A stretch of 64,000 bases of DNA from Fenollaria sporofastidiosus (lineage in GTDB: Bacteria; Bacillota; Clostridia; Tissierellales; Peptoniphilaceae): assembly GCF_943169635.2 (NCBI RefSeq), contig NZ_OW968186.1, positions 1,054,001-1,118,000 of the forward strand, read 5' to 3'. This document shows positions 43,834 to 52,696 of the stretch, piece after piece (the first letter of the stretch is position 1; each line of letters begins with the position of its first letter). The notes under the pieces are model-generated. The model was not told where the DNA came from and ran no database searches. It saw nothing but the letters and a program-made list of their open reading frames with translations. A program made the position numbers and the translations under genes.

Positions 43834-44745
43834 ATGAATTATAGAGAAATTAAATTAAAATTTAAAAAAGAATATGAAGAAAGGGTCGAAATTTTCTTAT
43901 CTGACCTTGGTATTGACAACATGGCTATAGAAGATCCAGACGATTTAAAGATATTCCAAGAAAGACAAAATGCTTGGGACTTATATGATGACGACCTAAT
44001 AAAATTAGAACAAGGTTATATAAGATTTACCATCTACTTAGATGACATTTCTGACAACGACGAGAGAGAAGCTAAGATTAAGGCTCATATTGAAGAGCTT
44101 GGAGGAGAATTTACTAAGGAAATTATTGACGACAGTGATTGGCAAAACAATTGGAAAAAATTCTTTAAGATTTTAAAGCCAAACAAAACTATAGTCATAG
44201 TTCCAACATGGGAAAAGTATGAAAAGAAAGATGGAGAAGAGATCATTAAATTAGAGCCAGGCATGGCATTTGGAACTGGCTCACACGAAACAACAGCTTT
44301 ATGCATAAAGAAGCTTGAGGAGTATATGAAGCCTCACATGAAAGTTCTTGACATAGGTACAGGAAGCGGCATACTATCAATCGCAGCATCAAAGCTAGGT
44401 GCAAGCGAAGCTCTAGGTGTTGATATAGATCCAATGAGCGTCTACATTGCTAACGAAAATAAAAAGCTAAACGAGGTTACAAATGTAAACTTCATAGTTG
44501 GAGATCTACTTTCAAAGGTTAAGGACAAGTATGATATAGTAGTTTCAAATATACTTGCAGAAGTCATAGTTACAATGACAGGAGATCTAAACAAGTTTTT
44601 AAACAAGGACGGAATTTTTATATCTTCAGGAATATTAAAAGTGAAGTCAGCCATGGTTATCGATTCACTTGAAGCTAATGGCTTTGACATAATAGATGTA
44701 GAAGACCAAAATGAATGGACTTCAATCGTAGCTAAACATGCATAG
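43834..44745 (+). CDS. prmA: Ribosomal protein L11 methyltransferase PrmA
   Basis: SAM-dependent enzyme that methylates ribosomal protein L11. The 303 residues include a substrate-recognition N-domain (1-130) and a class I methyltransferase fold with LEPGMAFGTGSHETT, motif I LDIGTGSGILSI and VSNILAEVI. AGGAGTT precedes the ATG. Its end overlaps rsmE by 8 bp. Confidence 0.95.
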   Translation: MNYREIKLKFKKEYEERVEIFLSDLGIDNMAIEDPDDLKIFQERQNAWDLYDDDLIKLEQGYIRFTIYLDDISDNDEREAKIKAHIEELGGEFTKEIIDDSDWQNNWKKFFKILKPNKTIVIVPTWEKYEKKDGEEIIKLEPGMAFGTGSHETTALCIKKLEEYMKPHMKVLDIGTGSGILSIAASKLGASEALGVDIDPMSVYIANENKKLNEVTNVNFIVGDLLSKVKDKYDIVVSNILAEVIVTMTGDLNKFLNKDGIFISSGILKVKSAMVIDSLEANGFDIIDVEDQNEWTSIVAKHA

Positions 44746-45466
44746 ATTTTTCGCACAAAGAAAGGCTGGGGACCTTTTATACTTAGTAAAAGAAGATATA
44801 AAGCACTTTAAGGATGTCTTAAGGATAAAAGATGACGAAGAGGTTGAAGTTTATATTGATGGTAGTGGTTATATAGCTATACTAAACTCATATGCAAAGG
44901 ACGAATTATCTCTAAAAATAATTTCAGAGATAAAGGAACAATATGAACCCAATATAAAAATAACTTTATTTCAATCTCTGGTAAAGTCTGACAAGATGGA
45001 CTTTATCATTCAAAAGGCTATAGAGATGGGTGTTTACTCGATAGTTCCTATCGAAACTAAGAGGTCTATTGTCAAGAAAAAGGATATCAAAGATAAAAAA
45101 CTAGAGAGGTATAAAAACATCGCTAAGGCGGCAGCTATGCAGTCAAAAAGAGAGTTTATACCAAGCGTAGCTGACGCGATAAAGTTTGATGAAGCAAAAG
45201 AAATTTTAGATAGTTTTGATCTTGTTTTAATCGCGTATGAAGATGAAATTGAACATAGCATAAAGGATTTTGAAATCAAAGATAAAAAAAATATCGCCAT
45301 CATTGTAGGACCTGAGGGCGGCTTCGACATAAGTGAAGTTGATGAGCTTAAGAGATGCGGCTACAAATCCATTAGCATGGGCAAAAGAATACTCAGAGCA
45401 GAGACAGCACCAATAGCACTCCTTACTATGCTTTACTATGAATACAACGGAAGTGGTCTTTTATGA
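44738..45466 (+). CDS. rsmE: 16S rRNA (uracil1498-N3)-methyltransferase RsmE
   Basis: SPOUT-class methyltransferase that modifies U1498 of 16S rRNA. The 242 residues begin MHRFFAQR, typical of the family, with a PUA-like N-domain and the SPOUT knot motifs IIQKAIEMGV, IIVGPEGGFD and SMGKRILRAETAPI. It overlaps prmA by 8 bp and mtaB by 4 bp. Confidence 0.95.
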   Translation: MHRFFAQRKAGDLLYLVKEDIKHFKDVLRIKDDEEVEVYIDGSGYIAILNSYAKDELSLKIISEIKEQYEPNIKITLFQSLVKSDKMDFIIQKAIEMGVYSIVPIETKRSIVKKKDIKDKKLERYKNIAKAAAMQSKREFIPSVADAIKFDEAKEILDSFDLVLIAYEDEIEHSIKDFEIKDKKNIAIIVGPEGGFDISEVDELKRCGYKSISMGKRILRAETAPIALLTMLYYEYNGSGLL

Positions 45467-46746
45467 TGAAGGTTTATGTACAAAACTTGGGCTGCAAGGT
45501 AAATTTATATGAGGCACAAGCGATAAAAAATTCCTTTGAGCAAAGAGGTTATGAGGTTAAGGAAGACTTTGATGATATAGATGTTTACGTAATTAATACA
45601 TGCACTGTTACAAACAAATCGGACTCAAAGTCGAGACAGATGATATCAAAGGTCAAGAAGAAGAATCCTGACGCTATAGTAATAATTTGTGGCTGCTACA
45701 GCCAAATCAACTCTAAAGAGATTGAAGAGATGGATATAGCTGACATCATAGTCGGCACACAAGGCAGAAACAAGATAGTAGATTATCTAGAAGAGTACTT
45801 AGATCTTGGAGTAAAGAAAAATTATGTCGAGGATAATATTGACAAAAACTACGAGGAGCTTCTCTTTGATAAAAATTTCGATAGTACTAGAGCCTTTATC
45901 AAGATAGAGGACGGCTGCAACAATTTTTGCTCATATTGTATAATACCATATGCAAGGGGCAGAGTTCGTTCAAGAGATGCTTCTAGCATAATAAAAGAGA
46001 TTACTTCATTAGCTAGTGATGGATATAAAGAATTCGTTATTACAGGTATACAGATTACTGATTACGAAGATGATGATATCGATCTAATAAAACTATTAGA
46101 GATGATAGATGAAGTCCCAGGTGTAGAAAGAGTAAGACTTGGTTCAATACAGCCAAAACTGTTGAAAGACGAAACAGTAGAGAGGCTTGCTAGGCTTAAA
46201 CATTTGCAGCATCAGTTTCACTTATCACTTCAAAGCGGCTCAAACAAAATACTTAAGCTTATGAACAGAAAGTACACACGAGAAGACTACATTGAAAACA
46301 CTACAAAGATATATAAGGCTATGCCAGATTCATCCATAACTACAGACATCATAGTTGGTTTTCCTGGGGAAGATGACGATGATTTTAAGGAGTCCATAGA
46401 CATAGTTAAAAAAGTAAATTTTTTAAAGGTTCATGTATTTAGATACTCAAGGCGTAAGGGTACAAAAGCTTATGACATGGAAGGCCAAGTGCCTGAGAGC
46501 GTTAAAAAAGACAGAGCTGAACTTTTAGAAGGCTATCAAGAAGCATCAAAACATATATTTATAAATAAGTTTATTGGTGAAGACTTTGAAGTTTTGTTTG
46601 AGGAGAACAAGGATGATTGCTATGAAGGCTACACATCTAATTACATTAGAGCCTACCTAAAAACTGATGAAGAGCTTCACAATAAAATATTAAAGGTTAA
46701 AGCGGTAGAAACATATAAAGATGGAATATTAGTAGAAAGGATTTGA
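45463..46746 (+). CDS. mtaB: tRNA t6A37 methylthiotransferase MtaB
   Basis: Radical SAM enzyme that converts t6A to ms2t6A at tRNA position 37. The 427 residues have the UPF0004 domain with three Cys (NLGCKVN, NTCTVTN, CGCYSQ), the radical SAM motif CNNFCSYC and a C-terminal TRAM domain. Tandem ATGs at 45463 and 45466 overlap the rsmE stop. It ends the dnaJ operon or continues into the HIT gene 4 bp later. Confidence 0.95.
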   Translation: MMKVYVQNLGCKVNLYEAQAIKNSFEQRGYEVKEDFDDIDVYVINTCTVTNKSDSKSRQMISKVKKKNPDAIVIICGCYSQINSKEIEEMDIADIIVGTQGRNKIVDYLEEYLDLGVKKNYVEDNIDKNYEELLFDKNFDSTRAFIKIEDGCNNFCSYCIIPYARGRVRSRDASSIIKEITSLASDGYKEFVITGIQITDYEDDDIDLIKLLEMIDEVPGVERVRLGSIQPKLLKDETVERLARLKHLQHQFHLSLQSGSNKILKLMNRKYTREDYIENTTKIYKAMPDSSITTDIIVGFPGEDDDDFKESIDIVKKVNFLKVHVFRYSRRKGTKAYDMEGQVPESVKKDRAELLEGYQEASKHIFINKFIGEDFEVLFEENKDDCYEGYTSNYIRAYLKTDEELHNKILKVKAVETYKDGILVERI

Positions 46747-46750
46747 TCTA

Positions 46751-47089
46751 ATGGATTGTTTATTTTGTAAAATTATAGAAGGCACTATACCTTCTGAGAA
46801 AATTTATGAAGACGATATGATGCTATGCTTCAAAGACATCAACCCAACATGTCCAGTGCATGTTCTTATGATACCTAAGAAACATATTGCATCCCTTGAC
46901 GATCTTAAAGAGGGAGATGAAGAAGTAATCTCTCACATGATGCTTAAGGTTAAAGAGATTGCTAAGACTATGGGCCTTGCTAATGGATACAGACTTGTTA
47001 TCAATACAGGCGAGGATGGACAACAAAGTGTTAAGCACCTACACATGCACTTAATAGGCGGCAGAAAGTTAAATTGGCCTGCAGGTTAA
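46751..47089 (+). CDS. HIT family nucleotide-binding protein (HinT-like)
   Basis: A 112-residue histidine-triad hydrolase or transferase that acts on nucleoside phosphoramidates or similar compounds. It begins DCLFCKIIEGTIPS with a CxxC pair, and carries the HxHxH motif His96-His98-His100 (KHLHMHLIGG). AAAGGA lies at the end of mtaB, so they are likely co-transcribed. The native substrate is unknown. Confidence 0.94.
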   Translation: MDCLFCKIIEGTIPSEKIYEDDMMLCFKDINPTCPVHVLMIPKKHIASLDDLKEGDEEVISHMMLKVKEIAKTMGLANGYRLVINTGEDGQQSVKHLHMHLIGGRKLNWPAG

Positions 47090-47124
47090 ATCAAGAAAAA
47101 TAGCAAAAAAAGATTAAAAAAGCC

Positions 47125-47153
47125 TTGAAAATACTTTAGATTTGTTGTATAAT
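47125..47153 (+). promoter_or_regulatory. Promoter of rpsU-yqeY
   Basis: TTGAAA (47125-47130) and TATAAT (47148-47153) are spaced by 17 bp, 53 bp upstream of the rpsU start. Confidence 0.85.
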
Positions 47154-47206
47154 ATCTTTAGCTTAGTCATAAATGATAGTAATTGTTTTATGAGGGGAGG
47201 GATACT

Positions 47207-47389
47207 ATGACAGAAATAAGAGTTAGAGAAGACGAATCACTTGATAATGCACTTAAGAGATTCAAAAGATCATGCGCAAGATCAGGCGTCTTAGGAGAAG
47301 TTAGAAAAAGAGAACACTATGAAAAACCAAGTGTAAGACGTAAATTAAAATCTGAAGCAGCTAGAAGGAAAAAACATCAAAAGTTTTAA
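47207..47389 (+). CDS. rpsU: 30S ribosomal protein bS21
   Basis: Small basic protein on the 30S platform near the anti-Shine-Dalgarno end of 16S rRNA. The 60 residues read TEIRVREDESLDNALKRFKR at the start and end in the basic tail KLKSEAARRKKHQKF. The ATG at 47207 is chosen because GAGGGGAGG lies just upstream; an in-frame ATG 24 bases earlier would start inside the leader. yqeY follows after 33 bp, a conserved pairing. Confidence 0.96.
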   Translation: MTEIRVREDESLDNALKRFKRSCARSGVLGEVRKREHYEKPSVRRKLKSEAARRKKHQKF

Positions 47390-47422
47390 TTTAATTTTAT
47401 TTGAAAAGATAGAAGGTGTATG

Positions 47423-47872
47423 ATGTCCCTTAAAAACGAACTTAAAAGTAGATATATAGAATCTATGAAAAATAAAGATACAATCATTAAAAACACTATC
47501 ATGATGGTTAACTCAGCTATAAAACAAGTTGAAGTTGATCAAAGAAAAGAACTAAGTGATCAAGACATTATAGCAATTATACAAAAGCAAATAAAAGAAA
47601 AGAAAGGCGCTATGGCTGAATTTGAACAAGGCCATAGAGCTGATTTAGTCGAACAGACACAAAAAGAAATAGAAATTCTTATGGAGTACGTACCAAAGGA
47701 ACTTTCTGAAGAAGAGATTAAAAGTATAATCAGTGATACTTGCAAAGAACTTGAAGACAAAGGAGCAAACTTTGGCTTAGTTATGAAGACTGTTATGTCA
47801 AAAGTTAAAGGCAGGGCAGACGGATCATTGGTTACAAATCTTGTTAAAGAATATCTAGCCGGTGCAAAGTAG
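47423..47872 (+). CDS. yqeY: GatB/YqeY domain-containing protein
   Basis: A 149-residue all-helical protein resembling the C-terminal tRNA-binding tail of GatB. Its own function is unknown. It begins MSLKNELKSRYIESMKNKD and contains the VPKELSEEEI and GRADGSLV segments typical of the family. Of two ATGs (47420, 47423) the second has better spacing to AAGGTG. The terminator stem begins inside the last codons. Confidence 0.92.
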   Translation: MSLKNELKSRYIESMKNKDTIIKNTIMMVNSAIKQVEVDQRKELSDQDIIAIIQKQIKEKKGAMAEFEQGHRADLVEQTQKEIEILMEYVPKELSEEEIKSIISDTCKELEDKGANFGLVMKTVMSKVKGRADGSLVTNLVKEYLAGAK

Positions 47873-47884
47873 CATCGGTTTTTT
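47859..47884 (+). terminator. Terminator overlapping the yqeY stop codon
   Basis: A 7-bp stem (47859-47865 with 47872-47878, one G-U pair) spans the yqeY stop TAG and is followed by six T residues. Confidence 0.8.
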
Positions 47885-47887
47885 CTT

Positions 47888-47908
47888 GTGATAGAGATTA
47901 ACTATCAC
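47888..47908 (+). promoter_or_regulatory. Leader hairpin upstream of the SCIFF peptide gene
   Basis: GTGATAG (47888-47894) pairs perfectly with CTATCAC (47902-47908) around a 7-base loop, directly behind the yqeY terminator and 12 bases before the AAAGGGAGG ribosome-binding site. It may be a leader or processing hairpin. Confidence 0.4.
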
Positions 47909-47934
47909 GGCAATTTATATAAAGGGAGGATATT

Positions 47935-48087
47935 ATGAAATTTGTAAAAACTTTAAGCAAAAGAAACTTATTAAAAACAGCTAAGCACGGCGGATGCGGT
48001 GAATGCCAAACTTCATGTCAATCAGCTTGTAAGACATCTTGTACAGTTGGAAACCAAAAGTGCGAAAATAAGAAAAATCATAAATAG
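47935..48087 (+). CDS. scfA: SCIFF ranthipeptide precursor (six cysteines in forty-five residues)
   Basis: A 50-residue precursor of the radical-SAM-modified SCIFF peptide found in nearly all Clostridia. The leader is basic (MKFVKTLSKRNLLKTAKHGG). The core contains Cys21, 24, 28, 32, 36 and 43, with GCGECQTSCQSACKTSC at the family's invariant spacing. Thioether bridges from these Cys are made by the maturase 6 bp downstream. The biological role of SCIFF is not known. AAAGGGAGG is a strong ribosome-binding site, consistent with the peptide needing to outnumber its enzyme, which has only a weak site. Confidence 0.96.
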   Translation: MKFVKTLSKRNLLKTAKHGGCGECQTSCQSACKTSCTVGNQKCENKKNHK

Positions 48088-48093
48088 ACTTTG

Positions 48094-49449
48094 ATGTACG
48101 ATACTAATTTAATACATAAGTTTTATCTAAACGATAAGTATGTAATCTTAGATGTCTATAGTGGTGCTGTACACGTAGTAGATGAGATTATATATGACTT
48201 AGTTGATTACATGGAAGCTGGACTTGACGAAGCTTTAGCGAAGCTATCTACTAAGTATGAAGCTTGTGATATTAAAACTGCTTTTAAAGAAGTAGAGGAA
48301 TTACACAAAGAAGATTTGTTATTTACTGCTCCTATAGAGGCTACTCAATTGGACTTAAGTAAATACAACATAGTAAAAGCTCTTTGCCTTCATGTTTCAC
48401 ATGACTGCAACCTTAGATGCAAGTACTGCTTTGCCTCTCAAGGCGATTTTAAAGGTAAAAGAGAACTTATGAGCACAGAAGTAGGTAAGAAAGCTTTAGA
48501 CTTTTTAGTTCAAAACTCTGGCAACAGAAGGAACTTAGAGGTAGACTTCTTCGGAGGAGAACCACTAATGAACTTTGAGGTTGTTAAAGAACTTGTTACT
48601 TACGGAAGAAGCTTAGAAGAAAAATATAATAAGAATTTTAGATTCACTTTAACTACAAACTGCGTCTTGCTAGATGACGAGGTTATTGATTATTTGAATG
48701 AGAATATGTCAAACGTTGTTTTAAGTATAGACGGTAGAAAGTGCGTTAACGATGCGATGCGTCCGACTACCAATGGTAAGGGCTCATATGATTTAATCGT
48801 TCCAAAGATAAAGAAATTTGTCGATAAAAGAGGAGACAAAGACTACTATATTAGAGGTACGTTTACATCGGAAAACCTAGACTTCTCAAAAGACGTATTA
48901 GACTTCTACAACAATGGCTTTAAGAAGACTTCTATGGAACCTGTTGTAACAGATCAAAAGAAGTCTTATGCTATAAGACCAGAACATGTAGAAAGAATCA
49001 AAGAAGAGTATGAAAAGTTATCTAAAGAATACATCAAGATAAAAAGAGAAGATGATGAATTTCTATTCTTCCACTTTATGATTGACCTTGATCAAGGACC
49101 ATGCTTAATCAAAAGAGCTGTAGGTTGTGGAGCAGGTTGTGAATACCTAGCTGTTACACCTAAGGGCGACTTGTATCCATGTCATCAGTTTGTAGGTGAA
49201 GAACAGTTTAAGATTGGCAACGTTTATGCTGGCGTTACAAAAACTGAATTAAGAGAAGAATTTAAGAAATCTAATGTATTTAATAAAAAAGACTGCCAAA
49301 CATGCTGGGCTAAGTTCTACTGCTCAGGTGGCTGTCATGCTAACTCTTACTACAATACAGGCGATATTAACGGTGTATTTGAAATAGGCTGTGAGTTAGA
49401 AAGAAAAAGAATAGAATGTGCAATATCAGTTATTGCAAATTTAGATTAG
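48094..49449 (+). CDS. scfB: Thioether cross-link-forming SCIFF peptide maturase (radical SAM/SPASM)
   Basis: Installs thioether links in the SCIFF peptide. The 451 residues have an N-terminal peptide-recognition (RRE, PqqD-like) domain (about 1-85), the radical SAM cluster at Cys105, Cys109 and Cys112 (CNLRCKYC), the FFGGEPLMNFE segment and a Cys-rich SPASM C-terminus (CGAGCEY, YPCHQF, CQTCWAKFYCSGGC) for auxiliary FeS clusters. The ATG at 48094 has little Shine-Dalgarno sequence; a TTG directly before it is an alternative. secD follows after 9 bp. Confidence 0.96.
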   Translation: MYDTNLIHKFYLNDKYVILDVYSGAVHVVDEIIYDLVDYMEAGLDEALAKLSTKYEACDIKTAFKEVEELHKEDLLFTAPIEATQLDLSKYNIVKALCLHVSHDCNLRCKYCFASQGDFKGKRELMSTEVGKKALDFLVQNSGNRRNLEVDFFGGEPLMNFEVVKELVTYGRSLEEKYNKNFRFTLTTNCVLLDDEVIDYLNENMSNVVLSIDGRKCVNDAMRPTTNGKGSYDLIVPKIKKFVDKRGDKDYYIRGTFTSENLDFSKDVLDFYNNGFKKTSMEPVVTDQKKSYAIRPEHVERIKEEYEKLSKEYIKIKREDDEFLFFHFMIDLDQGPCLIKRAVGCGAGCEYLAVTPKGDLYPCHQFVGEEQFKIGNVYAGVTKTELREEFKKSNVFNKKDCQTCWAKFYCSGGCHANSYYNTGDINGVFEIGCELERKRIECAISVIANLD

Positions 49450-49458
49450 GAGGCCAAA

Positions 49459-50736
49459 ATGAAAAAGTTAAGCACACTTAAGATTGTGATAACAGTCATT
49501 TTAATTGCCTGCTTCGGATTAGTAGCTGTATTTGGCTTTGACTTTGCTGGATACAAAATAAAGAGCGCTAAAGACTCAATTAACCTTGGTCTAGACCTAG
49601 CTGGTGGGGTATATGTACTTCTTGAAGCTGATACAGACAAAACAGGTGAAGAACTTAGCAAAGCTATGGAACAATCTAGGGCAATTATTCAACAAAGAGT
49701 TGACGGTTTAGGAATTTCTGAACCTAACATATCTATAGAAGGTTCAAACAGAATCTCTATCGAACTAGCAGGTGCTAAGAATGCACAAGACGCTATAGAA
49801 ACTATAGGTAAGACAGCTCAACTACAATTTATCGATCCAGATAATAATGTAATTTTAACAGGTAAAAACATTAAAGAATCAAAAGTTGTTTATACACAAG
49901 ACAACTTAGGTAAGTCAACACCAGTAGTTTCAATGGAGTTTGACGAAGAAGGAACTAAAAAATTCGCTGATGCTACAACTAAGCTATATAACGAAACAGT
50001 TCCTGAAAAGAAAATCCTAAAGATAGTTCTAGACGGTGAAGTTATTTCTGCACCTATAGTACAAAATTCACCAATAACAGATGGTAAACCTATCATCGAA
50101 GGTGGATCAAAAGGTTTCTCAGTTGAAGAAGCATCTAAACTAGCTACATTAATCAGAGCCGGTGCACTTCCTATTGAATTAAAAGAAGTTAGATCAGAAA
50201 TCATCGGAGCTTCATTAGGTATTGGTGCATTCCATAATTCAATGATGGCTATAATTATCTCAATACTACTAATCAGTTTATTATTAATCGTAGTATATAG
50301 AATACCAGGCATAGTAGCATCAATTTCGCTTATCGCATACACACTACTAGTTTTACTAGCATTCATAGTGTTCCACATCAAGTTGTCACTACCAGGTATA
50401 TGCGGTTTGCTATTATCAATAGGTATGGCGGTAGATGCTAACTGTATCATCTACGAAAGAATTAGGGAAGAATTACTTAACGGTAAGACAGTAAGATCAG
50501 CAGTTGATGCAGGCTTTAAGAAAGCCATCGCTACTATCATGGACTCAAACATCACAACTATCATTGCAGGTGTTGTACTTTATGTATACGGTATCGGTTC
50601 AATCAGAGGCTTTGGTATTACACTTATCATAGGTATAGTAATTTCATTATTGACAGCAGTTGTATTGACAAAATTCTTACTAAAGAACTTTGCTCAAATT
50701 ACATCTAACGAAAATAAAAAGGCATATGGAGCATAG
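49459..50736 (+). CDS. secD: Protein translocase subunit SecD
   Basis: RND-family subunit that uses the ion gradient to pull exported proteins outward. The 425 residues have one N-terminal helix (about 8-28), the periplasmic-type P1 head with NLGLDLAGGVY and TIGKTAQLQFIDP, and five C-terminal helices with MAVDANCIIYERIREE. AGGAGGC precedes the ATG. It is paired with secF 9 bp on. Location behind the SCIFF genes is conserved in Clostridia. Confidence 0.96.
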   Translation: MKKLSTLKIVITVILIACFGLVAVFGFDFAGYKIKSAKDSINLGLDLAGGVYVLLEADTDKTGEELSKAMEQSRAIIQQRVDGLGISEPNISIEGSNRISIELAGAKNAQDAIETIGKTAQLQFIDPDNNVILTGKNIKESKVVYTQDNLGKSTPVVSMEFDEEGTKKFADATTKLYNETVPEKKILKIVLDGEVISAPIVQNSPITDGKPIIEGGSKGFSVEEASKLATLIRAGALPIELKEVRSEIIGASLGIGAFHNSMMAIIISILLISLLLIVVYRIPGIVASISLIAYTLLVLLAFIVFHIKLSLPGICGLLLSIGMAVDANCIIYERIREELLNGKTVRSAVDAGFKKAIATIMDSNITTIIAGVVLYVYGIGSIRGFGITLIIGIVISLLTAVVLTKFLLKNFAQITSNENKKAYGA

Positions 50737-50745
50737 GAGGTAAAT

Positions 50746-51627
50746 ATGATTAATTTTAACAAATTGAAAAAGTTTTTTGCTCCAATACCATTTATAGTTA
50801 TCATCGCAGGTATCATCGGATTCTGCATCAACGGTTTTAACTATGGTATCGACTTCTCAGGTGGTACTATCATGAGAGTCAATGCTGGACAATTTATTGA
50901 AGAAGCAAAAGTATATGATATAGTTAATAAAGTAGACAGTGGAGCAAGCGTTGTTTATGCGGGAGCTAACAAAGAAACTATTGTTATTAAGTCTACGCTA
51001 GCTTTAACAAACGAACAAAAGAATCAAATCAGCCGTGCATTCGAAGAAGAATACAAGGTTGACAGAAACAACATCGAAGATACAACAACAGGACCATCAG
51101 TAAGTAGAGAAATAAGACAAAAGGCTGTTATATCCATCATCATCGCATCAATCTTAATGCTTATCTATGTAACATTTAGATTTGAGTGGAAGTATGGTGT
51201 TGCAGCAGTATTTGCTCTTATAGTTGACGTTCTTGTTATAGTAAGCACATATGGTATCTTTAACCTACAAATCGATTCATCACTAATCGCAGCAGCATTA
51301 ACTATCGTAGGTTATTCAATCAACGCAACTATAGTTATCTTTGATAGATTCAGAGAAAACAAAAGAATGTACCCAAGGATGGAAAACTCTGAACTAATCG
51401 AGTCATCACTTAACTCAACATTCAGAAGAACAGTTCTTACAACAGTAACTACACTTATCGCAGTTGTTGTTTTATACATCCTAGGAGGCCATGTAATCGA
51501 AGCACTATGTATACCACTACTTGTTGGTATCATTGAAGGTATGATTTCATCTACATTCATTGCACCATACACATGGGGCTTACTAGAAAAGAACTTTGGT
51601 CACGGAGCTAAAGGTAAGAGAGCTTAA
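50746..51627 (+). CDS. secF: Protein translocase subunit SecF
   Basis: Partner of SecD in the SecDF complex. The 293 residues have an N-terminal helix, the GIDFSGGTIMRV segment, an extracellular loop and five further helices with YSINATIVIFDRFRENK. AGGAGG precedes the ATG. A terminator closes the operon. Confidence 0.96.
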   Translation: MINFNKLKKFFAPIPFIVIIAGIIGFCINGFNYGIDFSGGTIMRVNAGQFIEEAKVYDIVNKVDSGASVVYAGANKETIVIKSTLALTNEQKNQISRAFEEEYKVDRNNIEDTTTGPSVSREIRQKAVISIIIASILMLIYVTFRFEWKYGVAAVFALIVDVLVIVSTYGIFNLQIDSSLIAAALTIVGYSINATIVIFDRFRENKRMYPRMENSELIESSLNSTFRRTVLTTVTTLIAVVVLYILGGHVIEALCIPLLVGIIEGMISSTFIAPYTWGLLEKNFGHGAKGKRA

Positions 51628-51639
51628 TTAATTTATATA

Positions 51640-51669
51640 AGGGGAGACTTTAAGTCTCCTTTATTTTTT
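51640..51669 (+). terminator. Terminator after secF
   Basis: GGAGACT (51643-51649) pairs with AGTCTCC (51653-51659) around a TTA loop, extended by G-U pairs, and is followed by a T-rich run. Confidence 0.87.
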
Positions 51670-51695
51670 GTTTATTTTTAATATAGTAATATAAT
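51668..51695 (+). promoter_or_regulatory. Possible promoter of folD
   Basis: TTGTTT (51668-51673) and TATAAT (51690-51695) are 16 bp apart, about 87 bp before the folD start. Confidence 0.5.
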
Positions 51696-51781
51696 TATGG
51701 TGTTTTGGGTATCAATGTATCAGGTAAGTGAATTATAAAGTACATTAGTATAAGTAATTTTTATATCATAAGGAGGTTATT

Positions 51782-52633
51782 ATGACAGAGATTTTAAAAG
51801 GTAAGCCAGTTGCCGACATGATTAAGGCTGACATGACAAAGAAGATTGAGGATTTTCGTGCTAAAGGCATTGCGCCAAAGATTGCTATAGTTAGACTAGG
51901 CGAGGATGCAAGCGACATATCATATGAAAAGGCAATACTAAAGGTTAGTGCAAACTTAAACATTGATTCTGAAGTGTTCAACATTCCTAGAGAGTCAACA
52001 ACTGAAGAACTTCTTGCACTTATGGACAAGCTAAATAATGACAAGAAGATACATGGCATCTTAGTATTTAGACCACTTCCTAAGCAAATAGACGCTGAAA
52101 AGGTTGCAAACTTTATCAATCCTTATAAGGACATTGACTGCATGAATCCAATGAACCTAGAAGCAATATTTGAAGGCAAGAAGGACAGCTTTGAACCTGC
52201 TACACCTAGAGCTGCTGTTGAGATATTAGGCAGAACAGGATATGATTACACAGGTAAAAACGTTGTTATAATCAATCGTTCAATGGTAGTTGGCAAGCCA
52301 CTTGCTATGATGCTTCTTAATGAGAACGCAACAGTTACTATCTGCCACTCAAAGACAAAGGATCTAAAGGCTGTTTGCAAGAATGCTGACGTAGTATTCA
52401 CTGCACTTGGCAGAGCTAAGATGTTTGATAAGTCTTACTTCAATGAAGACTCTATAATCATAGATGTTGGAGTAAGTATGGACAAGGAAGGCAAGATATC
52501 GGGAGACGCTGACTATGATAATCTTCTTGACTATGTAGCAAAGATAACACCAGTACCTGGTGGAGTTGGAAGCATCACAACAACTATACTACTTAATCAA
52601 GTATTGAAGGCAGTAGAAAAACAAAATAAATAG
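51782..52633 (+). CDS. folD: Bifunctional methylenetetrahydrofolate dehydrogenase/cyclohydrolase FolD
   Basis: Interconverts 5,10-methylene-, methenyl- and 10-formyl-tetrahydrofolate in one-carbon metabolism. The 283 residues have the catalytic SYEKAILK motif (the Lys is the catalytic residue), PYKDIDCMNPMN, the Rossmann segment NRSMVVGKPLAMMLL and the C-terminal TPVPGGVGSITT signature. The usual VQLPLP box reads VFRPLP. AAGGAGG precedes the ATG. It is monocistronic and converges on the PBP gene. Confidence 0.95.
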   Translation: MTEILKGKPVADMIKADMTKKIEDFRAKGIAPKIAIVRLGEDASDISYEKAILKVSANLNIDSEVFNIPRESTTEELLALMDKLNNDKKIHGILVFRPLPKQIDAEKVANFINPYKDIDCMNPMNLEAIFEGKKDSFEPATPRAAVEILGRTGYDYTGKNVVIINRSMVVGKPLAMMLLNENATVTICHSKTKDLKAVCKNADVVFTALGRAKMFDKSYFNEDSIIIDVGVSMDKEGKISGDADYDNLLDYVAKITPVPGGVGSITTTILLNQVLKAVEKQNK

Positions 52634-52645
52634 TTAGATGCAAAT

Positions 52646-52683
52646 AAAAAGTGCTAAGCAAAAATTTTGCTTAGCACTTTTTT
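52646..52683. terminator. Bidirectional terminator between folD and the PBP gene
   Basis: An almost uninterrupted palindrome of about 18 bp per arm, centred on GTGCTAAGC / GCTTAGCAC, has A-tracts on the left and T-tracts on the right. It serves both converging transcripts. Confidence 0.93.
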
Positions 52684-52696
52684 GTATCTCAATATA

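Noticed and set aside
49890..50450. A 186-codon open frame on the minus strand inside secD
   Set aside because: Antisense shadow of a hydrophobic gene; no start signals.
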